DNA of 64,000 bases from Rhodanobacter sp. MP7CTX1 (GCF_014205795.1 NZ_JACHCN010000007.1:62001-126000), one strand, 5' to 3'. Shown: positions 35,427 through 44,821, counted from the stretch's first letter. The notes: generated by a model not told the origin, from the sequence alone. A program made the numbers and translations.

Positions 35427-36056
35427 TCACCCGCAGATCACGCTGACCACTTTGTGTGCGAGCTTCTTTAGCTCACTCCGCGAAGTTCCCGCGCGAGCGC
35501 GGATGGCCAGCGTATGCATTGTCGCGGAGGCGAGCAGGGCGAGCGCTTTGGGATCTGCCCCCTGTTTCAAGTCGCCGACGGCACGCGCCAGTTTGAAGCG
35601 CGCCTCGAAGTCGGCATCGATCCTGCGAAAACCCTCCGCGACAATGCTCTGGATCTCGGTATCGCCTGCGGCTTCGGTAATGGCGGTTCCAACCACGAAA
35701 CATCCAAGCACCTGATCGCTGCCGGAAAAGTAAATCGACAGCGCCGCGTCGTAGACCCGCGTCAACGTCTCGGCCAACGTCCCGCCGCTCCCGAAAGCCC
35801 GATCCAGCGCCGCAAATTTGAGTTCCCAGTAGTCGTTCAATGCCTTGACGTAGATCTCGTGCTTATCGCCGAACGCTGCGCGAAGACTCGGCCGGTTCAT
35901 GCCGGTCGCAGCAGAAATATCGTCCAGTGAGGTACCGGAATAGCCGGTCTTCCAGAACGCCTCTGCCGCCTGCCGAAGGGCGGTTTCGGGGTCGTAGGCA
36001 CGTGGCCGCCCGCGCGGCTTTTTCTCGGTATCGTCATGTTTTGTACTAGATCGCAT
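35427..36056 (-). CDS. TetR-family regulator divergent from efflux operon
   Basis: The 209-residue protein has a basic N-terminal tail (KKPRGRPRAYDPETAL), a TetR helix-turn-helix (about 19-65) and a C-terminal domain with CFVVGTAITEAA, typical of the group that senses electrophiles or aldehydes. ATG 36056 has GGAGG 9 bp upstream. The open frame continues far upstream, but through the divergent promoter and the neighbouring gene. It is transcribed away from the exporter operon that starts at 36237 and probably represses it. Confidence 0.9.
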   Translation of the reverse strand: MRSSTKHDDTEKKPRGRPRAYDPETALRQAAEAFWKTGYSGTSLDDISAATGMNRPSLRAAFGDKHEIYVKALNDYWELKFAALDRAFGSGGTLAETLTRVYDAALSIYFSGSDQVLGCFVVGTAITEAAGDTEIQSIVAEGFRRIDADFEARFKLARAVGDLKQGADPKALALLASATMHTLAIRARAGTSRSELKKLAHKVVSVICG

Positions 36057-36084
36057 AAAAAGCTTGCCTCCCGCGTTTCGGGAG

Positions 36085-36120
36085 ATTATTATCCGTTCCT
36101 GTACAAAATTCAACGTACGT
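36085..36120 (-). promoter_or_regulatory. Promoter and palindromes in the tetR/efflux divergent region
   Basis: On the minus strand TTGAAT (36113-36108), a 17-bp spacer and AATAAT (36090-36085) form a fair promoter for the tetR gene. TGTACA (36100-36105) and ACGTACGT (36113-36120) are small palindromes in or next to it and may be part of the operator. No clear promoter was found for the plus-strand operon in the remaining ~115 bp. Confidence 0.5.
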
Positions 36121-36236
36121 GGAATCAACACCCTGAGCAAGGTGATCGACCGGCCCAGGGGCCGTACCCCAGAGGAGCGCGGTTGCCGCGCATTTGTCGG
36201 TTTTCGAGTCATTCCTGCACTCAATAGGTATCTGTG

Positions 36237-37349
36237 ATGCGCCAACAATTTGATGAAACGGTTGAGGGGCTGGGTTCGAGCGAGCACACCGGGAAGGCAC
36301 GCCCGAGCATCAAGGCACGGCTGCGCCGGCCGCTGATGGTGGCCTTGCCCTTGCTGCTGGTACTGGGAGGCGGTGCCAGATATCTGCATGGCGCGCGCGA
36401 CATTGCGACCGACGACGCTTTCGTGCGGGCCGCGAAGGTCTCCATCAATGCCAGGGTTCCTGGTCAGGTGGTGAAAGTCGCGGTGACGGAAAACCAGCAG
36501 GTTCGTGCGGGGCAGCTGCTGTTCCAGATAGATCCACAGCCCTACCGGATTGCAGTGGAACAGGCCGATGCGCGGCTCAGCAGCGCGCGCCTCCAGGTCG
36601 AAGCGCTCAAGGCGACTTATCGCCGGCAATTGGCGGATGTTGAATCGGCCAGGCTTTCGGCTGACTTCGACTCGCACGAATACGACCGCAAGAAGGCGCT
36701 GCTCGCCACTGATTTCGCTTCGCGCTCATCGTACGAGCAGGCCCAAACCGACCTCATGGTCGCGCGTCAGCACATTGCGTCGGCGCAGCAAGACGTGTCG
36801 AACACCATCGCAGGTTTGGATGGCGACCCGAGTATCGAGGTCGATCGGCACCCGACGGTTCGCGAGGCCAGGGCGCAACTCGATCGCGCGCGGCTTGATC
36901 TCTCCTATACCACGATCACTGCGCCGGACGATGGCGTCGTCACCAAGGTCGACGATCTGCAAGCCGGCGATTTCGTCAGCAGCGGTGCCACGGTGTTCTC
37001 GATGATGTCGAGTCGGCACATCTGGGTCGAGGCGAATTTCCGCGAAACCGGTCTGACCCATATGCGGCCAGGCCAGGCGGCGATCGTCGATGTCGACAGC
37101 TATCCGGGACACGGTTTCAAGGCACACGTGGTCAGCATCAGCCCTGGAACGGGCTCGGAATTCGCACTACTGCCACCTGAGAACGCCACCGGTAACTGGG
37201 TGAAGGTAGTGCAGCGTTTGCCCGTTCGGCTGGAGCTGGACAAAGTCGATCCGAAGTGGCCGCTGTACTCGGGCATGAGTGTCACCGCGCAGGTCGATAC
37301 CCGGCAGGACGGCTTTGCGGTGAGTCGTGATGGTGGGGCGGGGAAGTGA
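36237..37349 (+). CDS. HlyD/EmrA-family adaptor of second MFS exporter
   Basis: The 370-residue adaptor has a membrane helix (about 33-52), TDDAFVRAAKVSINARVPG lipoyl half, coiled coil (about 100-200) and the EmrA barrel motif LPPENATGNWVKVVQRLPV. ATG 36237 is preceded by AGGT at 6-7 bp. It begins the operon adaptor, MFS pump, NodT channel, aldo/keto reductase, divergent from a TetR regulator. Its stop overlaps the pump gene by 4 bp. Confidence 0.9.
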   Translation: MRQQFDETVEGLGSSEHTGKARPSIKARLRRPLMVALPLLLVLGGGARYLHGARDIATDDAFVRAAKVSINARVPGQVVKVAVTENQQVRAGQLLFQIDPQPYRIAVEQADARLSSARLQVEALKATYRRQLADVESARLSADFDSHEYDRKKALLATDFASRSSYEQAQTDLMVARQHIASAQQDVSNTIAGLDGDPSIEVDRHPTVREARAQLDRARLDLSYTTITAPDDGVVTKVDDLQAGDFVSSGATVFSMMSSRHIWVEANFRETGLTHMRPGQAAIVDVDSYPGHGFKAHVVSISPGTGSEFALLPPENATGNWVKVVQRLPVRLELDKVDPKWPLYSGMSVTAQVDTRQDGFAVSRDGGAGK

Positions 37350-38860
37350 ACTCTGTCTCTGATCCACGCACCGAGGTGACAGCTCACTGGAGCCTGGTGG
37401 TGGCTGCGCTGCTTGCAACCTACATGCAGGCGATGAACATTTCGATCCCGAATGCGGCGGTGCTGCACGTGCAGGGCGGTCTGTCGATGACCGACGACGA
37501 GATCGGCTGGGTCTTTTCCTCCTACATCGCCGCAAGCGCCATCGTCATGCCGATGACGCATTGGCTCGCGGGCCGGTTTGGAAGGAAGGTGATCTTCCAG
37601 GTCTCGATCGCTCTATTCAGCCTTGCACTGATGCTCGACACGCTGGCGACGACGCCGCTGCAATTCGTATCTGCCCGCATCCTTCAAGGCGCCGCGAGCG
37701 GCACACTCGCGCCGATATCGATGGCGATCCTGCTGCATGAATTGCCTCCATTTCGCCACGGCCGCATCGGCATTGCATGGAGTGTGACGGCGCTGCTCGG
37801 GATGCTGAGTGGTCCGGCTATCGGCGGCTGGCTCGGCGAATATGTCGGGTGGCATTCCATTTTCTATATCAGTCTTCCGATGGCCGGGTTCATCGCGTTG
37901 GCGATGGGTGTCTACCTGAAGGAGAAGAAGCTGCACAAGAGTGAGCACTTCGACTTCTTTGGGCTGGCGACGTTCTCGGTAGGTATCGCCGGGCTGCAGA
38001 TGTTGCTCGATCGCGGCGAACGCATGGAATGGTTTGCGTCGCCGGAGATCTGGGCCGAGGCGATCGCATCGGCGCTCGGTTTCTATCTCTATATCGTGCA
38101 TGTGCTGACGAAGGACGAGCATTTCCTCAACAAGGCCTTGTTCAAGGACCGCAATTTCAGTGTTGCGACGGTGATGTTCTTCGCTTTCGGCTTCGTGCTG
38201 CTGCCGACCCTGGCGCTGACTTCGCCCATGCTGGAGGAGTTGCTCGGTTACCCGGCCGACACGGCGGGCTTCATCACCATTCCACGAGGCATTGCCCTGG
38301 TGGGTGCATTGCTGCTGACGTGGCGCGCGCCGACACGAATCGATAACCGGCTCTTGGTGATCGGCGGGTTGGCTCTCGTGGTCTACGGCAACTGGCGGAT
38401 GCTTGGTTACTCGCCGTTGATGGACTGGTGGCCGGTGGTCGCAGCGGGTGCCATCCAGGGCGCGGGCCTGGGCATGATGATGCCTGCACTCACCAGGGCG
38501 GCCTTCAGCACGCTGGACCCAAGGTTTCGCGCAGAAGGCACCGTGCTGTTCAACCTGTCGCGGCTTTATGGCAGCACGATCGGCATCGCGATCGTACAGC
38601 TCTACTTTTATAGCAATACCCAGAGCATGCACCTGGCTTTGGCCAACAATCTCAGGCCGTACCGCATCGCGAGTCAGGCGGCCGGTTCTCTATCGGGACA
38701 GGGACTCGCATTGATGAACGAGCTGATTACGGGGCAGGCGGCGCTTGTCGCGGTCATTGGTCAATTCAAGCTCTTGATGATCGCCATGCTGATTGTGAGT
38801 CCGCTGGCTCTTCTCCTACGCAAGCCGCGTTCCGGCAACATTCCTGGAGTCGCAAAATGA
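37346..38860 (+). CDS. DHA2-family MFS exporter
   Basis: The 504-residue protein has about 14 membrane segments with DHA2 features: NISIPNAAVLHVQGGLSMT in helix 1, and WLAGRFGRK in the first loop. It is the inner-membrane pump of this tripartite system. GTG start overlaps the adaptor stop (GTGA), and its own stop overlaps the NodT start (ATGA). Confidence 0.9.
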   Translation: MNSVSDPRTEVTAHWSLVVAALLATYMQAMNISIPNAAVLHVQGGLSMTDDEIGWVFSSYIAASAIVMPMTHWLAGRFGRKVIFQVSIALFSLALMLDTLATTPLQFVSARILQGAASGTLAPISMAILLHELPPFRHGRIGIAWSVTALLGMLSGPAIGGWLGEYVGWHSIFYISLPMAGFIALAMGVYLKEKKLHKSEHFDFFGLATFSVGIAGLQMLLDRGERMEWFASPEIWAEAIASALGFYLYIVHVLTKDEHFLNKALFKDRNFSVATVMFFAFGFVLLPTLALTSPMLEELLGYPADTAGFITIPRGIALVGALLLTWRAPTRIDNRLLVIGGLALVVYGNWRMLGYSPLMDWWPVVAAGAIQGAGLGMMMPALTRAAFSTLDPRFRAEGTVLFNLSRLYGSTIGIAIVQLYFYSNTQSMHLALANNLRPYRIASQAAGSLSGQGLALMNELITGQAALVAVIGQFKLLMIAMLIVSPLALLLRKPRSGNIPGVAK

Positions 38861-40326
38861 AACTGCTTAGATCGAGTCCGTTGGGGCGCTTTGCCCGGAC
38901 GGTCACCCTTGCCACCGCCACGGCTGCGCTTCTATCCGCGTGCATGGTGGGGCCGAACTTTGAAAGGCCGGCGGCGCCCCCTTCGCAACACTACGATACC
39001 CAGGCCGAACAGAAACTCGGCGGGACCAACACGACGGCTGGCGCGCCGCATGTCGAGCTCGGCAAGCGAGTGGATGGCGATTGGTGGTCAACGCTTGGTT
39101 CCGCGAAGCTTGACGAAGTGATGCATAAAGCCATCGTCGGCAATCTCGATCTGGAAGCTGCGGATGCGACGATCGCTCAGGCGAACGAAGCCGTCGCCGC
39201 CACTGCGGGTGGGTTGAGTCCACAGGTGGGGTTTGGCGCTCAGGGCGGCCGGCAGCGGGCGAGCGACGGGGGCGGCGTGGCCGCGTCCAACTTCTACTCG
39301 GTCGGGCCGCAAGTGAGTTTCGACTTCGACCTTTTCGGTGGCACAAAACGGCTGGTCGAGGAGCGTGCGGCGCTCGCCGAACTCGAAAGGCATCGATTTG
39401 ACGCGGCCTACCTGACCGTGACCGGCGATGTCGCCAGCGAGGCCATTCTGTTGGCCTCCGCCCGTGCACAGATTGACGCGGTGCAGGTCCTGATCACGGA
39501 TGATCAGAAGAACCTGGATCTCGTTCGCAAGGCCCATCAATTCGGCAGCAGCACGCAAGTCGATATCGCTTTGGCCACGACCCAGCTCGCGCAGGACGAG
39601 ACCCTGCTACCACCGCTCGCCCAACAACGCGATGTGGCGCGGCACGCGTTGTCGATCCTAGTGGGAAAGAGCCCTGCTGACTGGTTGGCACCGAATTTCG
39701 ACCTGGGCGATTTCGCGCTGCCGGAGAATGTGCCCGTCAGTCTGCCCTCCGAACTCGCTCGCGAGCGGCCGGATATTCTTGAAGCAGAAGCCCAGCTCCA
39801 TGCATCAAGTGCGGCGATCGGCGTGGCAACGGCGGATATGTACCCGCACCTGACGCTCTCGGCCTCACTCACTCAGGCCGGCCCAGGCATTGGAACTCTG
39901 TGGGGACTGGCCGCCGGTTTGACCGGACCGATCTTCGATGGCGGAACACGCAAGGCGAATCGTCGCGGCTCGATCGACGGCTACAAGGCTTCCTTCGCCA
40001 GCTACCAGCAGACCGTCATCAAATCGTTCGGCCAGGTGGCGGACGTCCTGCAGGCCATCAACCATGACACCGAGGAATATGCGGCGCAGGAGCACGCATT
40101 GAGTGCTGCCGAAACAAGCCTGCGATTGAACCGGCAGGGTTATCAGGTGGGTGAAATCGGTGTGCTCCAGGTGCTCGACGCCGAGCGAGGCTACCAGCAT
40201 GCCTTGATCGGCCAGATCCAGGCGAAGACAGCGCGGCATCTCGACACCGTGCAACTTTCCATTGCCCTGGGCGGCAATGCCAGTGGCGCCTTCGAGCAGA
40301 GAGTGGCGTACCGCGAGAAACAATGA
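38857..40326 (+). CDS. NodT-family outer-membrane efflux lipoprotein
   Basis: The 489-residue channel protein has a signal peptide with lipobox LLSAC and mature MVGPNFERP, followed by two OEP repeats (GVATADMYPHLTLSASL in the second). It completes the exporter. It overlaps the pump gene by 4 bp and its stop also touches an upstream ATG of the aldo/keto reductase. Confidence 0.9.
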   Translation: MKLLRSSPLGRFARTVTLATATAALLSACMVGPNFERPAAPPSQHYDTQAEQKLGGTNTTAGAPHVELGKRVDGDWWSTLGSAKLDEVMHKAIVGNLDLEAADATIAQANEAVAATAGGLSPQVGFGAQGGRQRASDGGGVAASNFYSVGPQVSFDFDLFGGTKRLVEERAALAELERHRFDAAYLTVTGDVASEAILLASARAQIDAVQVLITDDQKNLDLVRKAHQFGSSTQVDIALATTQLAQDETLLPPLAQQRDVARHALSILVGKSPADWLAPNFDLGDFALPENVPVSLPSELARERPDILEAEAQLHASSAAIGVATADMYPHLTLSASLTQAGPGIGTLWGLAAGLTGPIFDGGTRKANRRGSIDGYKASFASYQQTVIKSFGQVADVLQAINHDTEEYAAQEHALSAAETSLRLNRQGYQVGEIGVLQVLDAERGYQHALIGQIQAKTARHLDTVQLSIALGGNASGAFEQRVAYREKQ

Positions 40327-40346
40327 ACCGACAAGAGAACAGAAAC

Positions 40347-41288
40347 ATGCATACTTTTGAGCACCTTCGTCATGTCAGATTTCCGCTCATCCAGGGAGCT
40401 GGAACCATCCCGGCCGTTGGATTCGGCACTTTGATTCCGAATCCTGTGGCCGCCAAGCAAGCGATCAAAGTCGCGTTGGAAGTAGGATTCCGTCACCTCG
40501 ATTGCGCCGAGCTCTACCGCAACGAAGACGTGGTCGGCGCTGCGATGCACGAGGCATTTGAAGCCGGGACGGTGAGCCGAGAGGAGCTCTTTGTCACGAC
40601 CAAGCTATGGAACAACAATCATCGCCCCGAGCGAGTCAAACTCGCGTTCGAAGCAAGCATGCGTCGTCTGCAGCTCGACTACCTTGATTGCTATTTGATC
40701 CACACGCCGTTTGCCTTCCAGCCTGGCGACGAACAGTATCCGATGAACGAACAGGGCGAGCCGATCTATGACTCGGGGGTAACGCTGGTCGAGACGTGGA
40801 GAGCGATGGAGCGTCTCGTGGATGAGGGAAGGTGCAAGTCCATCGGGCTATCCGACATCACTCTGCCGAAGCTGAAGGAGATTGTCGCGATTGCGCGCAT
40901 CAAGCCCGCTGTGGTGGAGGTCGAGTGCCATCCTTTTCTTCCCGAGTGGGAGCTGCTCGAATTCTGCCAGCAGCATGGGATCGTGCTGCTTGCTTTCGCG
41001 CCATTGGGACATGGCATGGAGCCCAGAATCACGGACGACCCGGTGATCAAAGCCATCGCCCAGCGTGCCGACATGACTCCGGCGCAAGTCGCGCTGGCGT
41101 GGGCTGTGCAGCGCGGTGTGGCGTTCCTCACCACGTCGACCAACCCTGCCCATATCCAGGAAAATTTCGACATTTCCTCGCTGCCTGAAAACGCCATGCG
41201 GGATATGCAGCATCGCATCACGACGAGCGTCCGACTGAACGCGGTGGTGGAGACCGGCGTGCCTGGATTTGTTCCCCGGCGTGCGTGA
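40347..41288 (+). CDS. Aldo/keto reductase (copy 2), last gene of efflux operon
   Basis: The 313-residue reductase keeps the AKR tetrad (LDCAELYR, TTKLWN, YLIHTPF). I use ATG 40347 because the product then has the same length and start (MH) as its paralogue at 33000-33941; an ATG at 40323 overlaps the NodT stop. Being in the exporter operon suggests that carbonyl reduction and export are induced together by the TetR-sensed compound. Confidence 0.88.
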   Translation: MHTFEHLRHVRFPLIQGAGTIPAVGFGTLIPNPVAAKQAIKVALEVGFRHLDCAELYRNEDVVGAAMHEAFEAGTVSREELFVTTKLWNNNHRPERVKLAFEASMRRLQLDYLDCYLIHTPFAFQPGDEQYPMNEQGEPIYDSGVTLVETWRAMERLVDEGRCKSIGLSDITLPKLKEIVAIARIKPAVVEVECHPFLPEWELLEFCQQHGIVLLAFAPLGHGMEPRITDDPVIKAIAQRADMTPAQVALAWAVQRGVAFLTTSTNPAHIQENFDISSLPENAMRDMQHRITTSVRLNAVVETGVPGFVPRRA

Positions 41289-41319
41289 TTGAACTGAGGT
41301 CGAGCTAGCGAGTCCAGCT

Positions 41320-41349
41320 GCAGCCGCGCCGTTTTTCGGCGTCGGCTGC
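41320..41349. terminator. Strong hairpin between convergent genes
   Basis: GCAGCCG and CGGCTGC pair, then after a small internal loop GCCG and CGGC pair around a TTTTT loop. It lies between the aldo/keto reductase (plus) and the SnoaL-like gene (minus). There is no flanking T-run. Confidence 0.55.
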
Positions 41350-41372
41350 ATACTGTTGCCGGATATCGTGGA

Positions 41373-41756
41373 TCATGCTTTGTGCTCTACCCACTGGGCA
41401 CGCCAAGCCGGAGCGTCGAAGGGGTCAGCGAAGTATTGAGTCTCGTGCGAGACCTTTCCGTCGCGGAACTCCATGATGCTCACGGTGTAGGCGCGCTTGC
41501 CCTCGTAGGTAATCACATACTCGCTAACCCACAGATTGCCCGCCCCCACGATACGCCGGATCACAAACCCCGATGGTCGACCGGGGTGATGGCTACGCAG
41601 CGCTTGCAGGTTATGCCGACCGTGGATGACCTCGCCTGACTGTGGGTAGTCGCATACAGCATCATCGTGATAGATCTCATGTTCGGCAACTTGGTCACCC
41701 GCAGCGGATGCAGCCCAATGTCGATCAATGGCCATCCGAATATTCTGCTCTTCCAT
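41373..41756 (-). CDS. SnoaL-like/NTF2-fold small protein
   Basis: The 127-residue protein has the NTF2/SnoaL-like pattern: an early helix MAIDRHWAASAAGD, YHDDAVCDYPQSGE, a GRHNLQALR loop and FRDGKVSHETQYFADPF at the end. Members bind small ligands or act as polyketide cyclases or isomerases; function here is unknown. AAAGGAGG precedes ATG 41756; frames open further upstream are less likely. Confidence 0.75.
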   Translation of the reverse strand: MEEQNIRMAIDRHWAASAAGDQVAEHEIYHDDAVCDYPQSGEVIHGRHNLQALRSHHPGRPSGFVIRRIVGAGNLWVSEYVITYEGKRAYTVSIMEFRDGKVSHETQYFADPFDAPAWRAQWVEHKA

Positions 41757-41996
41757 CATCGACCTCCTTTGAATCCATCTGCTTGTGACACCGATCCGTG
41801 CCACACATTTGTCGGCCAGGTGGCCGATCCTTAGTGCTAAATCGGGCTTACTTTCGACCTGGCCAGGTGAAACTCATGTCTTTACAAAACGCCAGCAGCC
41901 TGTCCATCTTCGCCAGAGGGATAGATCCCATCCGCTATCGACCGGATAAAACTGCAGTCAAAAGCAGATAAAAATCAGGGCTATCACTGTCGTCGT

Positions 41997-43247
41997 TCAC
42001 ACTGTGCGAATCGCGACCACGGGCGGCACCTTGGCGGCATATCGTGCCGGTCCCCATACAGCCAATTGACCAAGTAGCCACAATAGCAGCGCACCCAGCA
42101 GGGGCACGTAAAGCGGCATCCCTGGCAATTCATAGACATGCATCAGGCCGAGATTCGCAAAGAACGCAAGCAACGCTCCGAGTACGATGCCGACGCTGAC
42201 GATCAGGAAATTTTCGGTATGGAAGTAGCCAAGGATATCGCCCGTTGTTGCGCCGAGTGAACGACGGATACCGATCTGTCTGCGTCGCTGGCTAACCCAG
42301 AAACTGCTCAACCCCACGATTCCGCCTGCGGTAGCCAGCAGTAGCAATCCGCTGAGGATGCTCATCAGCAACGCCACGCTACGATCGTCTGCATAAGCGC
42401 GCTCACGTTCCTGGGCCATGGTAAAGACGCCTGCTTTCGGATCGATGATGCGTACGCCGCCACGCTCTTGCAGCGCTTTCAGTGTTGCAGCGATCACCGG
42501 TTTCATGGCGGTGGAGTCGGTACGCACCAGATACACGACACCCGCTGGATCGAGATAATGCGCCGGGACCAGCACCGTATAGCCATCTAAGGGTCCGCCA
42601 TGTTTGAGTGGCCCCTGCAAGCTGGCGACGATACCGGTGATGGCGGCAGGCCCATCCGGCAGGTAAACCGTTTTACCCAGGGCCGAACCATCGGGAAACA
42701 GCTTATCGGCAAGACTGCGGGTGACGATGATGCCTGGAGGAGACATCTTGTCGTCGGGGCCGATGGCGGTGATTTCATCGGGGCGAAAATTGCGCCCTGC
42801 GACGAGTGATATGCCAAGCGTATCGATTGTGTGCTCGTCGGAAGCAAAGAACGTGGCCAATTGCGCCCGCGTCTTCTGGTCCGGTTCGAGCTTCAGTCTT
42901 GTGATGATATTGGCGTTATATCCAGCCAGCGGAAACCCCTGGCTGGAAAACGCGTCACGCACGCCCGCGACATGCCGCAGGGTACCCAGATCGGCGCGAA
43001 TATTCGCATCGATCTGGGCCGCATTCTGACCCATCTTCCACCCGTTGCGGATAACGAAGATATGGGTTTCGTCTGTTCCGGTGGGGCGAGACAGATGGAC
43101 GATGCGCGTTGCCACGATAAACAGTGCGTTGGATGCCACCGCCAGCGTCAGCGCCACCTGCAGAACGATGAGCACGGTGGCTACCTTGTGTCGACCCAGT
43201 GCAGCAACGATCGGGCGCAGCTGCATGAATGTTCTGGTTAGTGCCAT
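41997..43247 (-). CDS. ABC transporter permease, MacB/FtsX type (second of pair)
   Basis: The 416-residue protein has an N-terminal membrane helix, a periplasmic MacB-like core (about 45-280) and three C-terminal helices with the FtsX motif SQRRRQIGIRRSLGATTGDI. It is the downstream member of a permease pair (10-bp gap). Such permeases normally need an ATP-binding subunit that powers conformational pumping in the periplasm, and none is in this window. Confidence 0.87.
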   Translation of the reverse strand: MALTRTFMQLRPIVAALGRHKVATVLIVLQVALTLAVASNALFIVATRIVHLSRPTGTDETHIFVIRNGWKMGQNAAQIDANIRADLGTLRHVAGVRDAFSSQGFPLAGYNANIITRLKLEPDQKTRAQLATFFASDEHTIDTLGISLVAGRNFRPDEITAIGPDDKMSPPGIIVTRSLADKLFPDGSALGKTVYLPDGPAAITGIVASLQGPLKHGGPLDGYTVLVPAHYLDPAGVVYLVRTDSTAMKPVIAATLKALQERGGVRIIDPKAGVFTMAQERERAYADDRSVALLMSILSGLLLLATAGGIVGLSSFWVSQRRRQIGIRRSLGATTGDILGYFHTENFLIVSVGIVLGALLAFFANLGLMHVYELPGMPLYVPLLGALLLWLLGQLAVWGPARYAAKVPPVVAIRTV

Positions 43248-43257
43248 GACGGGAGCC

Positions 43258-44583
43258 TCAATTGATCTTGATTTGCCAGGCGGGCTGGGTTTGCGCTGCC
43301 CGCCAGGTCGGGTACAGAGCGGAAACCACCGTGGCAGCGATGGCGAGCAGCACGGTCAGTGCTATCAGCGAGGTATCCGCATGCACGAGACGTGCAATGT
43401 TCGGCTCGAAAAGTCCCTCGGCACCCCATACGCCCAGCAGTGTCAGTGCCACGCCGAACAGGCCGCCGACGAAACCCATGGTGGCTGCCTCGATCAGAAA
43501 CTGCCCGTAGATGGTCACTCGCGAAGCACCCAAGGCGCGGCGAATGCCGATTTCCGGTGCTCGCCGCATGAATCGGGCAAGCATGAGTCCGACGACGTTG
43601 ACCAGGACAATCAGCAGAAAGCTGGCAGAGACCAGCATGGACAAGGTGGATGTGCTGGGCGAGAGCCGCCAGTACGGTAGCCAATCCGTCAGATTGCGCA
43701 GGCGTATGTTGGGGGCCCAAGAGAAGCGCCCGAGGCGTTGCTGCTCCCCGGCATAGTTGCGCAAGTATTCGCGGTAGCGATCCACGTCGACGGGTGTAGC
43801 AAGCTCCACCCACGCATCGATCCGGTCACATTCGCTGTGCAGGTAGGCATCCCAGTGGGATGTATCCGATTGCCGTGACGCCGTCGGGCAATAAACGAAG
43901 GTGCTGTCCTTCTTCATATCGGTCGCGCGGGTGAACGGGATGTAGATATCCCCCGCGTCATCGAACGCATAGACAGTTCCATGACTGCCGGCGTCAAAAA
44001 AGCGCGGTCTCGGGTTCCAGTCCTCCAGCACACCGCCGATCAGGAAGAGTTGGCCATCCAGCCGGATCTCGCGTCCGACGCTGTTTTGTCCGGCAAACAG
44101 CGTTTCGTTCAAGTGCCGACTGATGACCGCCACGTTGGAGCGCTGTGCATCGTCATCCGCCGTCCACCCGCCGCCAAAGCGAAAAGGCACATCGAACATC
44201 GAGAAGAAGTCGGCGGTCACCGCGTCGCCACCCAGCGACGTGGCGGGGATCAATGGATTATCCGATTCCACTTGCCATTTTGTGGCATAGAGCAACGTCA
44301 GCCAGCTCGCCTTGCGTGCCCGCCACAGCGCCATCGCATCGATGTAGCTCAGCGTCTCGATTGGTTCGCCCTCATTGTTGTAGGCCGCACCAACATTGTC
44401 GATCTGCGGAATGTAAAGATGGGAAGACCTGGCGGGGAGTGGGTCGCTCGTGGTCGCACGGAAGACGGCATAGCTCACCATGCAGGCCGACACCCCGAAG
44501 GCCAGCAGCATGATCACCAGCGTGGTCAAAGCCTTGCTTCGCACGCTGCTTCGCAACGCCAACACAACGTAATACCCCCACAT
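43258..44583 (-). CDS. ABC transporter permease, MacB/FtsX type (first of pair)
   Basis: The 441-residue protein has the same layout: N-terminal helix (about 18-38), a large periplasmic domain and three C-terminal helices with RRAPEIGIRRALGASRVTIY. GGGGGAG lies 5 bp before ATG 44583. The two permeases could form a heterodimer. Upstream lie a relic of a third permease and a sigma-54-type promoter. Confidence 0.87.
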   Translation of the reverse strand: MWGYYVVLALRSSVRSKALTTLVIMLLAFGVSACMVSYAVFRATTSDPLPARSSHLYIPQIDNVGAAYNNEGEPIETLSYIDAMALWRARKASWLTLLYATKWQVESDNPLIPATSLGGDAVTADFFSMFDVPFRFGGGWTADDDAQRSNVAVISRHLNETLFAGQNSVGREIRLDGQLFLIGGVLEDWNPRPRFFDAGSHGTVYAFDDAGDIYIPFTRATDMKKDSTFVYCPTASRQSDTSHWDAYLHSECDRIDAWVELATPVDVDRYREYLRNYAGEQQRLGRFSWAPNIRLRNLTDWLPYWRLSPSTSTLSMLVSASFLLIVLVNVVGLMLARFMRRAPEIGIRRALGASRVTIYGQFLIEAATMGFVGGLFGVALTLLGVWGAEGLFEPNIARLVHADTSLIALTVLLAIAATVVSALYPTWRAAQTQPAWQIKIN

Positions 44584-44631
44584 AACGCTCCCCCTGTGAT
44601 GTCACTCGATAGTTGGAAGATGTACGGTCTG

Positions 44632-44748
44632 TCAATCTATCAAGCGCACTATCGTCCATGTGGTCATCGCCAATGCAGCGCCCAGGCCAATGCTGAGCAA
44701 CATCAACGCGGTGAATGCCGGATTACGCTGAAACCGCGTAGTGCGAGA
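44632..44748 (-). pseudogene. Relic of a third ABC permease (N-terminal helix only)
   Basis: On the minus strand a 38-codon stretch between two stops reads FQRNPAFTALMLLSIGLG and on to MTTWTIVRLID. This is the N-terminal membrane helix of MacB/FtsX permeases such as the one just downstream. There is no start codon of the expected kind (a stop lies just before it), and no following periplasmic domain. I read it as a deletion remnant between the sigma-54-type promoter and the intact pair. Confidence 0.7.
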
Positions 44749-44821
44749 TCATGTCGTAGCTAAACAATGTAATGCCTGTGGGATGGTTCGGAGTGCCGCA
44801 CTACAGCGCCTCCCTACTTGA

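Noticed and set aside
35427..36677. 416-residue reading of the tetR gene with a long N-terminal extension
   Set aside because: The extension crosses the divergent promoter and lies antisense to the adaptor gene; the TetR domain and GGAGG site fix the start at 36056.
33000..41288. The inverted reductase paralogues as ends of a composite transposon
   Set aside because: They are diverged genes (about 75 % identity), not identical repeats, and no transposase is present.
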